From Phocaeicola plebeius (lineage in GTDB: Bacteria; Bacteroidota; Bacteroidia; Bacteroidales; Bacteroidaceae): a DNA stretch of 44,723 nucleotides. Location of the stretch: the NCBI GenBank assembly GCA_022767125.1, contig JALEPZ010000042.1, positions 1 through 44,723 of the forward strand, given 5' to 3'. This document shows positions 1 through 7,477 of the stretch, one piece after another. Numbering within the stretch: position 1 is the first letter of the stretch; every line of letters begins with the position of its first letter. A program made the position numbers and the translations under genes. The notes below the pieces were generated by a model, which was not told where the DNA came from, ran no database searches, and saw only the letters and a list, made by a program, of their open reading frames with translations.

Positions 1-89
1 GACACCCTTGTCTCTCTGGCTATACGATTCCCACTATCAGGGCTCGTTGGGGACTTGCACCCGTTAGACATTACTCATGCCGAGCATAC
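1..89 (-). mobile_element. Group IIC intron, 5' end of RNA domain I (runs off left edge)
   Basis: Read on the minus strand, the sequence starts GTATGCTCGGCATGAG at base 89. It continues through TGTCTAACGGGTGCAAGTCC and ends at the window edge with CAAGGGTGTC. As I remember it, this order matches the start of group IIC introns such as the Oceanobacillus iheyensis one (GUGUGCCCGGCAUGGG, then a GGGUGAGAGUCCC block, then GCAAGGGUGUCC). Only the first part of domain I is inside the window. The reverse transcriptase/maturase and domains V and VI would lie to the left. The 5' splice site is inferred at 89/90 and reads GUAUG rather than the more common GUGYG. The insertion point directly after a terminator U-tract fits the known target preference of the IIC class. 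Confidence 0.82.
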
Positions 90-90
90 T

Positions 91-125
91 AAAAAGCAGT
101 CTCACTACTCACGTAGAGAGACTGC
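91..125 (-). terminator. Terminator hairpin downstream of galE; group II intron target
   Basis: On the minus strand an 8-bp stem (bases 118-125 pairing with 97-104, GCAGTCTC/GAGACTGC) has a 13-nt loop and is followed by five T. This is a rho-independent terminator, and the intron begins one base after the T-run. The galE stop codon lies 190 nt upstream. I see no gene in that 126-314 stretch, so it is probably the galE 3' untranslated region. Confidence 0.65.
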
Positions 126-314
126 ACAACACAAACACAAAATAAAACACGACAAAACTACTATGCAATTGAGTACCTGTGTCATATTACCGTTGTAATT
201 ACACCTGCAACGCTATGTTCACACACCACAGAAGCATCAGGTACTCTGCAAAAATATGATTACACTTATTGTGTACTCATTTGGAATGGAATGCCTGCCG
301 GCACTCCTTATGCG

Positions 315-1349
315 TTATTGTACACCTGTCTCGCGCAGATGAACCTGCCACTTCCATGCCGAACGCAACGTATCTTCAATCGGCGTTTCGGCTTTCCAGC
401 CCAGTTCATTATTGGCCAAAGTCGGGTCAGCCCATACCTTGACAATGTCACCTGCGCGACGGCCGGTAATCTGATAATTCAGTTTCACGCCCGTGGATTC
501 TTCGAATGCATGAATCAGTTCCAATACGGAGAGACCGCGACCGGTACCCACGTTGAACACTTCCACTTTTTCTTTCTGTTTTCCGTCAAGGATACGCTGC
601 ATGGCAATCACGTGAGCCTTCGCCAAATCCACTACATAAATGTAGTCGCGGATGCAAGAGCCGTCGGGAGTATCATAATCGTCTCCAAAGACGCTCAGTT
701 TTTCACGGATACCGATAGCCGTCTGCGTCAGGAACGGAATCAGGTTTTGCGGAACACCATTGGGTAATTCACCAATCAAGGCTGTGGGGTGAGCACCAAT
801 GGGGTTGAAATAACGCAGCAGGACTGCACTGATAGGTGCACCCGAAGCGACCGTGTCACGAACGATTTCCTCGTTGATCTGCTTCGTGTTGCCATAAGGA
901 GACTCCGCTTTCTTGATCGGTGCCTCTTCCGTAACAGGCAAAACGTCCGGCTGGCCATATACCGTACAGGAGGAGGAGAAGATAATACCCTTCACACCAT
1001 GCTTCGGCATCAGTTCCAAGATATTAATCAATGAAACAAGGTTATTGCGATAATAGAGCAAGGGTTTCTGAACGGATTCGCCCACTGCCTTGCTGGCGGC
1101 AAAGTGAATAATACCCTGAATACCGGGATATTTGGCAAACACGGCGTCCATACCTTCCAGATCGCAGCAGTCAACCTGTTCAAAAGCAGGACGAATGCCT
1201 GTAATCTGCTCGATATGATCGACAGCATCGGCTTTAGAGTTTGACAAATTGTCCACAATAATCACTTCGTAGCCGCTATTCTGCAATTCGACCACTGTAT
1301 GAGAGCCGATAAAGCCGGTTCCACCTGTTACCAAAATTCTTTGTTTCAT
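315..1349 (-). CDS. galE: UDP-glucose 4-epimerase
   Basis: GalE interconverts UDP-galactose and UDP-glucose in the cytoplasm, using bound NAD, for the Leloir pathway and surface-glycan precursors. The 344-residue length is normal for the family. The N-terminal Rossmann fingerprint TGGTGFIGS is at residues 8-16, and the short-chain dehydrogenase pair Tyr152/Lys156 (YGNTK) follows SSSCTVYG. The C-terminal substrate-binding half contains the typical RRAGDI segment. The gene is separate from the galM-transporter-galK operon 31 kb away and has its own two-box promoter at 1402-1432. Downstream there is only a terminator and the intron. The start Met fits the family alignment and lies about 45 nt after the predicted transcription start. 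Confidence 0.96.
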   Translation of the reverse strand: MKQRILVTGGTGFIGSHTVVELQNSGYEVIIVDNLSNSKADAVDHIEQITGIRPAFEQVDCCDLEGMDAVFAKYPGIQGIIHFAASKAVGESVQKPLLYYRNNLVSLINILELMPKHGVKGIIFSSSCTVYGQPDVLPVTEEAPIKKAESPYGNTKQINEEIVRDTVASGAPISAVLLRYFNPIGAHPTALIGELPNGVPQNLIPFLTQTAIGIREKLSVFGDDYDTPDGSCIRDYIYVVDLAKAHVIAMQRILDGKQKEKVEVFNVGTGRGLSVLELIHAFEESTGVKLNYQITGRRAGDIVKVWADPTLANNELGWKAETPIEDTLRSAWKWQVHLRETGVQ

Positions 1350-1401
1350 AATAATGCTTAGTTTTAAGTTTACGAGAGGCTTTTTTTGCTTCTTTCGATG
1401 A

Positions 1402-1432
1402 CAAAATTAGAAAGTTTTTCCGAACCCACAAA
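1402..1432 (-). promoter_or_regulatory. Bacteroidetes sigma-ABfr promoter of galE
   Basis: On the minus strand the -33 box TTTG (1429-1432) is 19 nt from the -7 box TAATTTTG (1402-1409). Both match the Bacteroides consensus TTTG-N19-TAnnTTTG exactly. Transcription would start near 1395, giving a leader of about 45 nt. Confidence 0.7.
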
Positions 1433-1523
1433 GGAAATAGTTTTTTTTTATGTGAAAAACGACTATTCAGCTCTTTCTTGACATGGTATCTGACAAAAAG
1501 AAGAACGATAGCTGATACCCCAC

Positions 1524-1602
1524 AAAAAAACATAGAGACAGAAAGGTACGATATCTCTATCTGGCAGGCAGCATGCACTGCCCTCTACCTTCTGTCTCTA
1601 TG
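1524..1602 (-). terminator. Terminator of the rnf operon
   Basis: A 17-bp stem (CATAGAGACAGAAGGTA at 1586-1602 pairing with 1531-1548, with one bulged base) encloses a second palindrome, GGCAGTGCATGCTGCC. On the minus strand it is followed by seven T (1524-1530). It starts 24 nt after the rnfA stop codon, so it closes the operon. Confidence 0.8.
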
Positions 1603-1625
1603 TTCTTACTGGTTGTTCAGCATGC

Positions 1626-2225
1626 TTACAGGCCGAATGCGGCTGCCAGACCTTTGTCTACGCCGGAAAAGCCCATAAAGGCCATGGCCAGGAGACCAGC
1701 TGTAACCAATGCAATGGACATGCCTTCCATTCCTTTCGGCACCTTGACGAGGCTCAGCTGCTCGCGGATACCGGCAAACAGGATAAGGGCCAAGGCGAAG
1801 CCTAAGGCAGTAGAGAAAGCATAAACCACGCCAGTCAGCAGGTCATAGTCTTTCTGGATAACAAGGATAGCCACACCCAGAATACAGCAGTTGGTCGTAA
1901 TCAGCGGCAAGAACACACCCAGTGCCTGATAGAGTGCGGGTGACACCTTCTTAAGGATGATTTCAACCAGCTGTACCAATGCAGCAATCACGAGGATGAA
2001 CGCAATGGTCTGCAGGTAGCCCAAATTGAACGCGTCGAGCACAAACTTCTGGATGACGTAAGTCACGATGGTGGCAAGGGTCAATACGAAAGCAACGGCG
2101 GCTCCCATACCCGTAGCGGTTTCTACTTTCTTGGAAACACCCAAGAACGGACAGATGCCAAGGAATTGTGAAAACACGACGTTGTTCACAAAAATGGCGG
2201 TGATAAATATCAGTACGTATTCCAT
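1626..2225 (-). CDS. rnfA: Rnf complex subunit RnfA
   Basis: RnfA is an integral membrane subunit of the Rnf ferredoxin:NAD+ oxidoreductase. This complex transfers electrons between ferredoxin and NAD(H) coupled to Na+ or H+ translocation. The 199-residue protein is almost wholly hydrophobic, with about six membrane helices. It starts with the family signature MEYVLIFITAIFVNNVVFSQ, and FLGICPFLGVSK follows; the cysteine there belongs to the intramembrane Fe-S site shared with RnfE/NqrD. A second conserved Cys occurs in NCCILG. It is the last gene of the operon, 22 nt after rnfE, and is followed by a strong terminator. Length and motifs are normal. Confidence 0.95.
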   Translation of the reverse strand: MEYVLIFITAIFVNNVVFSQFLGICPFLGVSKKVETATGMGAAVAFVLTLATIVTYVIQKFVLDAFNLGYLQTIAFILVIAALVQLVEIILKKVSPALYQALGVFLPLITTNCCILGVAILVIQKDYDLLTGVVYAFSTALGFALALILFAGIREQLSLVKVPKGMEGMSIALVTAGLLAMAFMGFSGVDKGLAAAFGL

Positions 2226-2247
2226 ATCTTTCTTTCGTTTTTAAGCA

Positions 2248-2832
2248 TTATGCTTTACGCAGTTTATTGACAATGGCAATGAGGTAGCCCAGCGCGATGA
2301 AAGCTCCGGGAGCCAGCACAAAGAGCAACATGCCGTAGTCTTCCGAATAGAGCGTCACATTGAACAGCTTACCGGTACCCAACAATTCACGGACACCGCC
2401 CAACAGGGTCAGTGCAATGGTGAATCCCAGGCCGATACCGATACCGTCGAAGATAGAAGGCACCGGACCGTTCTTGGCGGCAAATGCCTCAGCACGCCCC
2501 AGGATGATACAGTTCACCACAATCAGCGGGATAAACAAGCCCAGAGTAGCGTAGAGATCGGGCACGTAAGCCTGCATCACCATCTGAAGAATGGTCACCA
2601 GCGAAGCAATGACTACAATGTACGACGGGATGCGCACCATATCGGGCACAAGGCTCTTGATGCACGAAATCACAAAGTTGGAGCAGATGAGTACGGCCAT
2701 CGTGGCCAAACCCATGGACATACCGTTAATGGCACTGGAAGTGGTTCCCAGTGTGGGACACATACCCAACAGAAGAACGAAAGTAGGATTTTCCTTTACT
2801 ATACCGTTCAGCAATACTTTCAAGTTATTCAT
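2248..2832 (-). CDS. rnfE: Rnf complex subunit RnfE
   Basis: RnfE is the membrane partner and homologue of RnfA. The two have inverted topology and together hold the membrane-embedded Fe-S centre of the Rnf complex. The 194-residue protein has about six hydrophobic helices. Near its N-terminus it has NPTFVLLLGMCPTLGTTSSA and, later, VNCIILGRAEAFA; the cysteines in LGMCP and VNC are the conserved ones. It starts 19 nt after the rnfG stop and ends 22 nt before rnfA, so it is co-transcribed. Nothing unusual is seen. Confidence 0.95.
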   Translation of the reverse strand: MNNLKVLLNGIVKENPTFVLLLGMCPTLGTTSSAINGMSMGLATMAVLICSNFVISCIKSLVPDMVRIPSYIVVIASLVTILQMVMQAYVPDLYATLGLFIPLIVVNCIILGRAEAFAAKNGPVPSIFDGIGIGLGFTIALTLLGGVRELLGTGKLFNVTLYSEDYGMLLFVLAPGAFIALGYLIAIVNKLRKA

Positions 2833-2851
2833 AAATCAGTTCCTCCCTTCA

Positions 2852-3616
2852 TTAATCGTTAAGGTTTGCTTGACGGGCACATGCTTCAGAAGAACCTTCG
2901 CCTCCGCAGGCTTCTTTCCGGCAAGCGCCGTCGCCCTTGCATGTACCTTCCTTACAAGTACCATCGTGCTGGCAGTCGCCCTTGCACTCACCGCTTTCAC
3001 CCTGACACTTGCCGCAGCATTTCTTCTGCTCTGCAGCTGCCTGGGGAGTAGCGGAACCGACACCGTCGATGGACGCACCGGTATAGGCTTTGTAGGCCTT
3101 GTTCACAGCCTGCAGGAACGCACGGCTGGTGATAGTGGAAGCGGTAATGGCATCTACATCGCCCCCGTCTTTTGATACGGTCAATTCCTTTTCAGCGGGT
3201 TTCTTGCCGACAATGCAGCCTTTTCCGCCTTCCTGGAACCATTCGCCTGCCTTGGCGCCCAAGCCCGGTGTTTCAGCATGTTCGAGCACGCTGTAACCAG
3301 AAATGGCACCATCGGCTGTAAAGCCGACCAATACTTTCAGCTTGCCGCCAAAACCGTCGGTAGCAGCCTGGACAGCCGTACCGTTATCCGTTGAATAAAC
3401 AATCGTCCATTCGTCGATGGTATCAGTAGCCGTTACCGTCGGCATCTGCTCGGCATTGAGGACACTCTTCAAGGCATTGTTCAACGTTTCAGCCTTGATC
3501 TGTTCGATGGGACCAGCCGTTATCTTGTTGACATATGCCAGCACGCCACCTGCAATCACGGAGATGACCGTCAGAACGATCACCATGTTCGTTAAAGATG
3601 ATTCGAGCTTTTTCAT
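2852..3616 (-). CDS. rnfG: Rnf complex subunit RnfG with cysteine-rich C-terminal tail
   Basis: RnfG carries covalently bound FMN and relays electrons on the outer face of the membrane. One N-terminal helix (about residues 10-29) anchors an FMN-binding domain. The flavinylation site is the TASTIT segment (residues 158-163), with Thr161 at the position of the SGAT threonine. After the normal fold ends near residue 185 there is a tail of about 60 residues with ten cysteines between 200 and 246, in repeats such as KCCGKCQ, GTCKEGTCKGDGAC and KEACGG, plus one His. This tail is not part of the standard RnfG fold and looks metallothionein-like. By topology it would be extracytoplasmic. The start codon overlaps the end of rnfD by 4 nt. 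Confidence 0.93.
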   Translation of the reverse strand: MKKLESSLTNMVIVLTVISVIAGGVLAYVNKITAGPIEQIKAETLNNALKSVLNAEQMPTVTATDTIDEWTIVYSTDNGTAVQAATDGFGGKLKVLVGFTADGAISGYSVLEHAETPGLGAKAGEWFQEGGKGCIVGKKPAEKELTVSKDGGDVDAITASTITSRAFLQAVNKAYKAYTGASIDGVGSATPQAAAEQKKCCGKCQGESGECKGDCQHDGTCKEGTCKGDGACRKEACGGEGSSEACARQANLND

Positions 3617-4602
3617 TTTTTCACTACCTCCCCAAATCGTTTAGGTTTACAATAGGTGTTGATCAGCGGAGTGAAAGCATTCATGATGAAGATAGCGAAC
3701 GACATTCCTTCCGGATAAGCACCGAAGAGACGAATCACAACAGTCAGGAAACCAATGGCCACACCATAGATGACCATGCCCTTGTGGGTCATGGGCGATG
3801 TGACGTAGTCGGTCGCCATAAAGATGGCACCCAACATCAGACCGCCGGTGAAGAGGTGAGCGAACGGGGAAGCGTAGGCAACAGGGTTTGCCAAATGCAT
3901 CAAACCACTGAACACGAAAACTGTAGCCAGTATAGACACAGGGATGTGCCACGAAATAATCTTTTTCCACAACATGTAGGCCAGTCCCAACAACAGGGCC
4001 AGCGAGCTGATTTCACCGATACATCCCGGATTGCTGCCTAGAAACAGGTCGAACGAACTGGGCAACTGCGACAAGGCATCCACATTGCCATGAACTGCCT
4101 GCTTCATCAAAGACAGCGGAGTAGCTGCCGTCTCTGCATCCGTATACGACATCCATTGTCCGTTGACCGGCCATGACGTCATCTGCACCGGAAAAGAAAT
4201 CAGCAGGAAGATACGTCCTACCAATGCGGGGTTGAAGGGGTTGCAGCCCAGGCCGCCAAACGTCATCTTGCCGATACCGATAGCCACCAGTGCACCGATT
4301 ATGATAATCCAAATCGGAAGATTGGAGGGCAGATTGAAGCCCAGCAAAAGACCGGTCAAGGCGGCCGAACCGTCCATGATGGTCGTCCGTTCACGTTTCA
4401 GAATGAACTTGGTAATCGCCCATTCGAAGAAGAGACACGCAACCACAGAGGTCAGCGTGACGATAACTGCCCCCAATCCGAACATATAGAAGGATACCAG
4501 CAGGGCAGGCACCAACGCCAAGATGACGCCATACATATTTTTCTGTACGCTGTCATTATTATGTACGTGGGGCGATAAGGATACAATTAATTGATTAGCC
4601 AT
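3613..4602 (-). CDS. rnfD: Rnf complex subunit RnfD
   Basis: RnfD is the NqrB-like membrane subunit and carries a second covalent FMN. The 329 residues form around nine or ten hydrophobic helices. MTFGGLGCNPFNPALVGR (113-130) is the conserved core motif, and AATPLS contains Thr161, the likely flavinylated residue (SGAT in most relatives). The first SGAT residues are replaced by TAAT, a mild departure. The start lies 18 nt after the rnfC stop, and the stop overlaps the rnfG start by 4 nt, so translation is probably coupled. Confidence 0.94.
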   Translation of the reverse strand: MANQLIVSLSPHVHNNDSVQKNMYGVILALVPALLVSFYMFGLGAVIVTLTSVVACLFFEWAITKFILKRERTTIMDGSAALTGLLLGFNLPSNLPIWIIIIGALVAIGIGKMTFGGLGCNPFNPALVGRIFLLISFPVQMTSWPVNGQWMSYTDAETAATPLSLMKQAVHGNVDALSQLPSSFDLFLGSNPGCIGEISSLALLLGLAYMLWKKIISWHIPVSILATVFVFSGLMHLANPVAYASPFAHLFTGGLMLGAIFMATDYVTSPMTHKGMVIYGVAIGFLTVVIRLFGAYPEGMSFAIFIMNAFTPLINTYCKPKRFGEVVKK

Positions 4603-4620
4603 ACTCTTTATTCCACAAAT

Positions 4621-5958
4621 TTATTTTTTAGCATTACGTGCGCGGATGATTCCGCCCACCTTACCTTTACCCATACGGATATAGTCCAGCATCGGACGAT
4701 GAGAAGGACAAGTGAACTGACACGAGCCGCACTCGATACAAGACATGATCATTTCCTTTTCCACACGCTCCCAGTCCTTCAGAGCGGAGCAAGTAGCGAG
4801 CAGATAGGGTTCGAGTCCCATCGGACAGGCACTGACACACTTGGCGCAACGGATACATGGCTCCGGCTCTGCACGGCGTGCCTCCTTGTCGTTCATAATC
4901 AACACGCCGGAACTACCCTTGCAGATAGGTACTTCGGTGTTCACCAAAGCCTTACCCATCATCGGGCCGCCGCCAATCACTTTCCCGGTATCAGCAGGCA
5001 GACCACCCGCTGCATCGATGAGCTGGCTCATCGGAGTCCCCATACGGGTCAGGAAGTTGGAAGGGTTCTGCAACGACTTGCCGGTAACGGTCACCACCCG
5101 TTCGAAGAGCGGCTTGTTTTTCATGACGGCTTCGTAGACAGCATACGCCGTACCCACGTTCTGCACCACAGCCCCCACGTTGATGGGGATGGCAGGAGGA
5201 GCAGGCACCTGACGGCCGATGACCGCATCAATCAGCTGCTTTTCGCCGCCCTGCGGATACTTCACCTTCAAGGGCACCACTTCAATGCCGGTATAGTTGC
5301 GGGCCTTCTCTGTCATCAGCTGGATGGCATCCGGCTTGTTGTTCTCGATGCCGATGTAGCCGCGTGTCACTTTTGCCGCCTTCATCAGCAAGGAAACGCC
5401 CACCAGAATCTGGTCGGCCTTTTCAAGCATCAGCCGGTGGTCGGCGGTCAGATAAGGTTCGCATTCCACGGCATTGATAATAACACATTCCGCCTTGCAG
5501 CCCGGAGGCGGCATCAGCTTCACGTGTGTAGGGAAGCAGGCACCACCCATACCGACAATACCGGCATCCTTGATTTTCGCTACGATTTCTTCAGGAGTCA
5601 GGTTGCACTCTTTCACCAGATCAGTACTGCGGTCGATGGTCTCTTCCCATTCATCGCCTTCGACATCGATAAAGATGGCAGGCTTTCGATAGCCGCTGGC
5701 ATCAATCACACTGTCCACCTTGTTTACCTTGCCGGACACCGACGAGAAGATAGGAGCTGACACGAAACCGCCTGCTTCGGCAATCTTGGTTCCTACCTTC
5801 ACCAGATCGCCCTTCTTGACGATGGCTGCGGCAGGTGCACCAATGTGCTGCGACAAGGGGAAAACGGCCTGCTTAGGCAGCGCAAGCGTTTCGATGGCCT
5901 TGCCGGCTGACAATTTATTTTCTGCTGGATGTACTCCACCAATTCTAAATGTCTTCAC
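4621..5958 (-). CDS. rnfC: Rnf complex subunit RnfC
   Basis: RnfC is the peripheral cytoplasmic subunit that binds NADH and FMN and passes electrons through two [4Fe-4S] clusters. At 445 residues it has the usual compact length, without the long C-terminal repeats of some proteobacterial versions. The flavin/NADH region includes GMGGACFPTHVK and CEPYLTADHRLM, with YPQGGEKQLI further on. The clusters are in CIRCAKCVSACPMG and CIECGSCQFTCPSHRP near the C-terminus. It lies 36 nt after rnfB. A 389-codon open frame runs antisense through it but is an artefact of codon bias. Confidence 0.96.
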   Translation of the reverse strand: MKTFRIGGVHPAENKLSAGKAIETLALPKQAVFPLSQHIGAPAAAIVKKGDLVKVGTKIAEAGGFVSAPIFSSVSGKVNKVDSVIDASGYRKPAIFIDVEGDEWEETIDRSTDLVKECNLTPEEIVAKIKDAGIVGMGGACFPTHVKLMPPPGCKAECVIINAVECEPYLTADHRLMLEKADQILVGVSLLMKAAKVTRGYIGIENNKPDAIQLMTEKARNYTGIEVVPLKVKYPQGGEKQLIDAVIGRQVPAPPAIPINVGAVVQNVGTAYAVYEAVMKNKPLFERVVTVTGKSLQNPSNFLTRMGTPMSQLIDAAGGLPADTGKVIGGGPMMGKALVNTEVPICKGSSGVLIMNDKEARRAEPEPCIRCAKCVSACPMGLEPYLLATCSALKDWERVEKEMIMSCIECGSCQFTCPSHRPMLDYIRMGKGKVGGIIRARNAKK

Positions 5959-5994
5959 TGTTATTTCGTTTTATTGTTTGACGTAATTAAATGA

Positions 5995-6930
5995 TTATTC
6001 AGCCTTCGGAGCCTCTGTCTTGGGTGCTTCCGCTTTCGGAGCTTCTGCCTTGGGAGCTGAAGGTTTCGGAGCAGCCGGTTTGGCAGCAGCTTCACCTTCC
6101 GGCTTCGGCTTGCGCGGCGGGAAGTTCTTGGCAATGATGGCATTCTGCGGACATTCCATCTCGCACTTGCGGCACGACTTACATTTTGCCGGGTCGATAT
6201 AGGCCAAGTTGGCAGCCAGGGTAATGGCTTCGAACGGACAGGTCTTCACACATTTGCCGCAACCGATACAAGCTGCCGCACATGCCTTGCGGGCAATGAC
6301 ACCCTTGTCCTTATTGACACACTGGACGTACACGCGACGGTTGTTCTTCCCCTTCGGGCGAATCTCGATGATTGCACGCGGGCAAGCCTTGCTACAGGCA
6401 CCACAAGCCGTACACTTTTCCTCGTCCACCTCAGGCAGCCCTGTTTCGGGGTTCATGCGGATGGCATCGAACTTACAGGCTGCCACACAGTCGCCACAGC
6501 CCAAACAGCCGAACGTACATCCCGTTTCGCCACCATAGGTGGAGTTGGCGATGACACACGAACGGACACCGTCGTACTGCGTGACACGCGGACGATTGGC
6601 ACACGTACCGTTACATCTCACTACCGCTACCTTCGGTTCGGAAGCTGCAGCTTCCAGTCCCAAAATGCCAGCGACTTTTTCCATCGTAGGCTGACCGCCT
6701 ACCGGACACAGTTTACCTTCCAGCGAACCAGCCTTCACGCACGCAGCGGCAAAGCCGGAACATCCCGGATAACCACATCCACCGCAGTTGGCCTGTGGCA
6801 GCACTTCTGCTACCTGGGCAATTCGCGGATCCTCATAAACAGCAAATTTCTTCGAAGCCACATACAGGATAATCGCGGCGATTAGCCCGATGGCACCTAA
6901 CGAAACTACTGCAATCAAAATTAAGTCCAT
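5995..6930 (-). CDS. rnfB: Rnf complex subunit RnfB, multi-cluster form
   Basis: RnfB accepts electrons from reduced ferredoxin and feeds them into the complex. An N-terminal anchor helix (residues 3-24) is followed by the Fe-S domain CGGCGYPGCSGFAAAC (49-64) with Cys75. Four ferredoxin-type motifs come next: CLGCGDCVAAC, CTACGACSKAC, CIGCGKCVKTC and CKSCRKCEMEC. This is the longer multi-cluster form seen in Bacteroidetes and clostridia. The last 40 or so residues are a low-complexity Ala/Pro/Lys/Glu tail with repeats of KAEAP, probably a flexible linker with no catalytic role. It is the first rnf gene, 21 nt after rseC. Confidence 0.96.
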   Translation of the reverse strand: MDLILIAVVSLGAIGLIAAIILYVASKKFAVYEDPRIAQVAEVLPQANCGGCGYPGCSGFAAACVKAGSLEGKLCPVGGQPTMEKVAGILGLEAAASEPKVAVVRCNGTCANRPRVTQYDGVRSCVIANSTYGGETGCTFGCLGCGDCVAACKFDAIRMNPETGLPEVDEEKCTACGACSKACPRAIIEIRPKGKNNRRVYVQCVNKDKGVIARKACAAACIGCGKCVKTCPFEAITLAANLAYIDPAKCKSCRKCEMECPQNAIIAKNFPPRKPKPEGEAAAKPAAPKPSAPKAEAPKAEAPKTEAPKAE

Positions 6931-6951
6931 AAAAAAAGTTAGTTAATTAAT

Positions 6952-7374
6952 TTATTGATTTGATTCCAACGTAAAAAAGAAAGTGCGTCCTAACCGCCCC
7001 TTACACATATATATAATAAGGTAAAAAGGCAGCAGAATGCCCAAGCCCGCCAACGCAGAGACAACCTCATTGCCATCGCTGATACGCATGACGACAAACA
7101 GGGTGACAACAACCAGCACAAAGGGAAGCACGAAAGCCAGCAATACTGCCTTCATCCCCATGGAAGTGGCCCCCACCACCATCACCCGTTCGCCAATCTC
7201 GCAAGCTACGCGGTCCACATTATAAACATCTATCAGTTTTTCTTTCTGTTCGGAAGCACTGCAATGCCCCCGGACGCTGCAGGCGGAACATGCAGACGAC
7301 TGGACAATCCGGACTTTCAGCCGCAGACCGTCTATGTTTTCCACAATTCCAAGGTGTTTTATCTTATTTACCAT
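6952..7374 (-). CDS. rseC: SoxR-reducing system protein RseC/MucC family
   Basis: This is a small membrane protein of 140 residues. It has an N-terminal cysteine motif, Cys29-x2-Cys32-x5-Cys38 (SACSACSVRGHC), and two hydrophobic helices around residues 75-97 and 101-122. This is the RseC/MucC layout. In Bacteroidales it regularly lies directly before rnfB, as here with a 21-nt gap, so a role in electron transfer to or maturation of the Rnf complex is inferred from context. In E. coli the family helps keep SoxR reduced together with the Rsx/Rnf proteins. The gene follows ilvA by 103 nt and has a possible promoter in that gap. Confidence 0.85.
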   Translation of the reverse strand: MVNKIKHLGIVENIDGLRLKVRIVQSSACSACSVRGHCSASEQKEKLIDVYNVDRVACEIGERVMVVGATSMGMKAVLLAFVLPFVLVVVTLFVVMRISDGNEVVSALAGLGILLPFYLIIYMCKGRLGRTFFFTLESNQ

Positions 7375-7403
7375 TTTGCGAAGTGCGCATTACAAATAAT
7401 AGA

Positions 7404-7411
7404 CAAATGTA
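7404..7411 (-). promoter_or_regulatory. Possible -7 box for rseC-rnf
   Basis: On the minus strand TACATTTG matches the TAnnTTTG consensus, 30 nt before the rseC start. No TTTG is present at the -33 distance, so it is only a candidate. If real, it would let rseC-rnf be transcribed apart from lepA-ilvA. Confidence 0.4.
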
Positions 7412-7477
7412 CGATAAAAAATCATTCGTTGTTTGCGTTAACGAAGAATTTCTACTTAAAAAAAGTGAAAGGATGAC

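Noticed and set aside
4591-5760. A 389-codon open frame antisense to rnfC
   Set aside because: The product is rich in His, Arg and Thr with no domain, and it mirrors the codon bias of the well-supported rnfC gene on the other strand.
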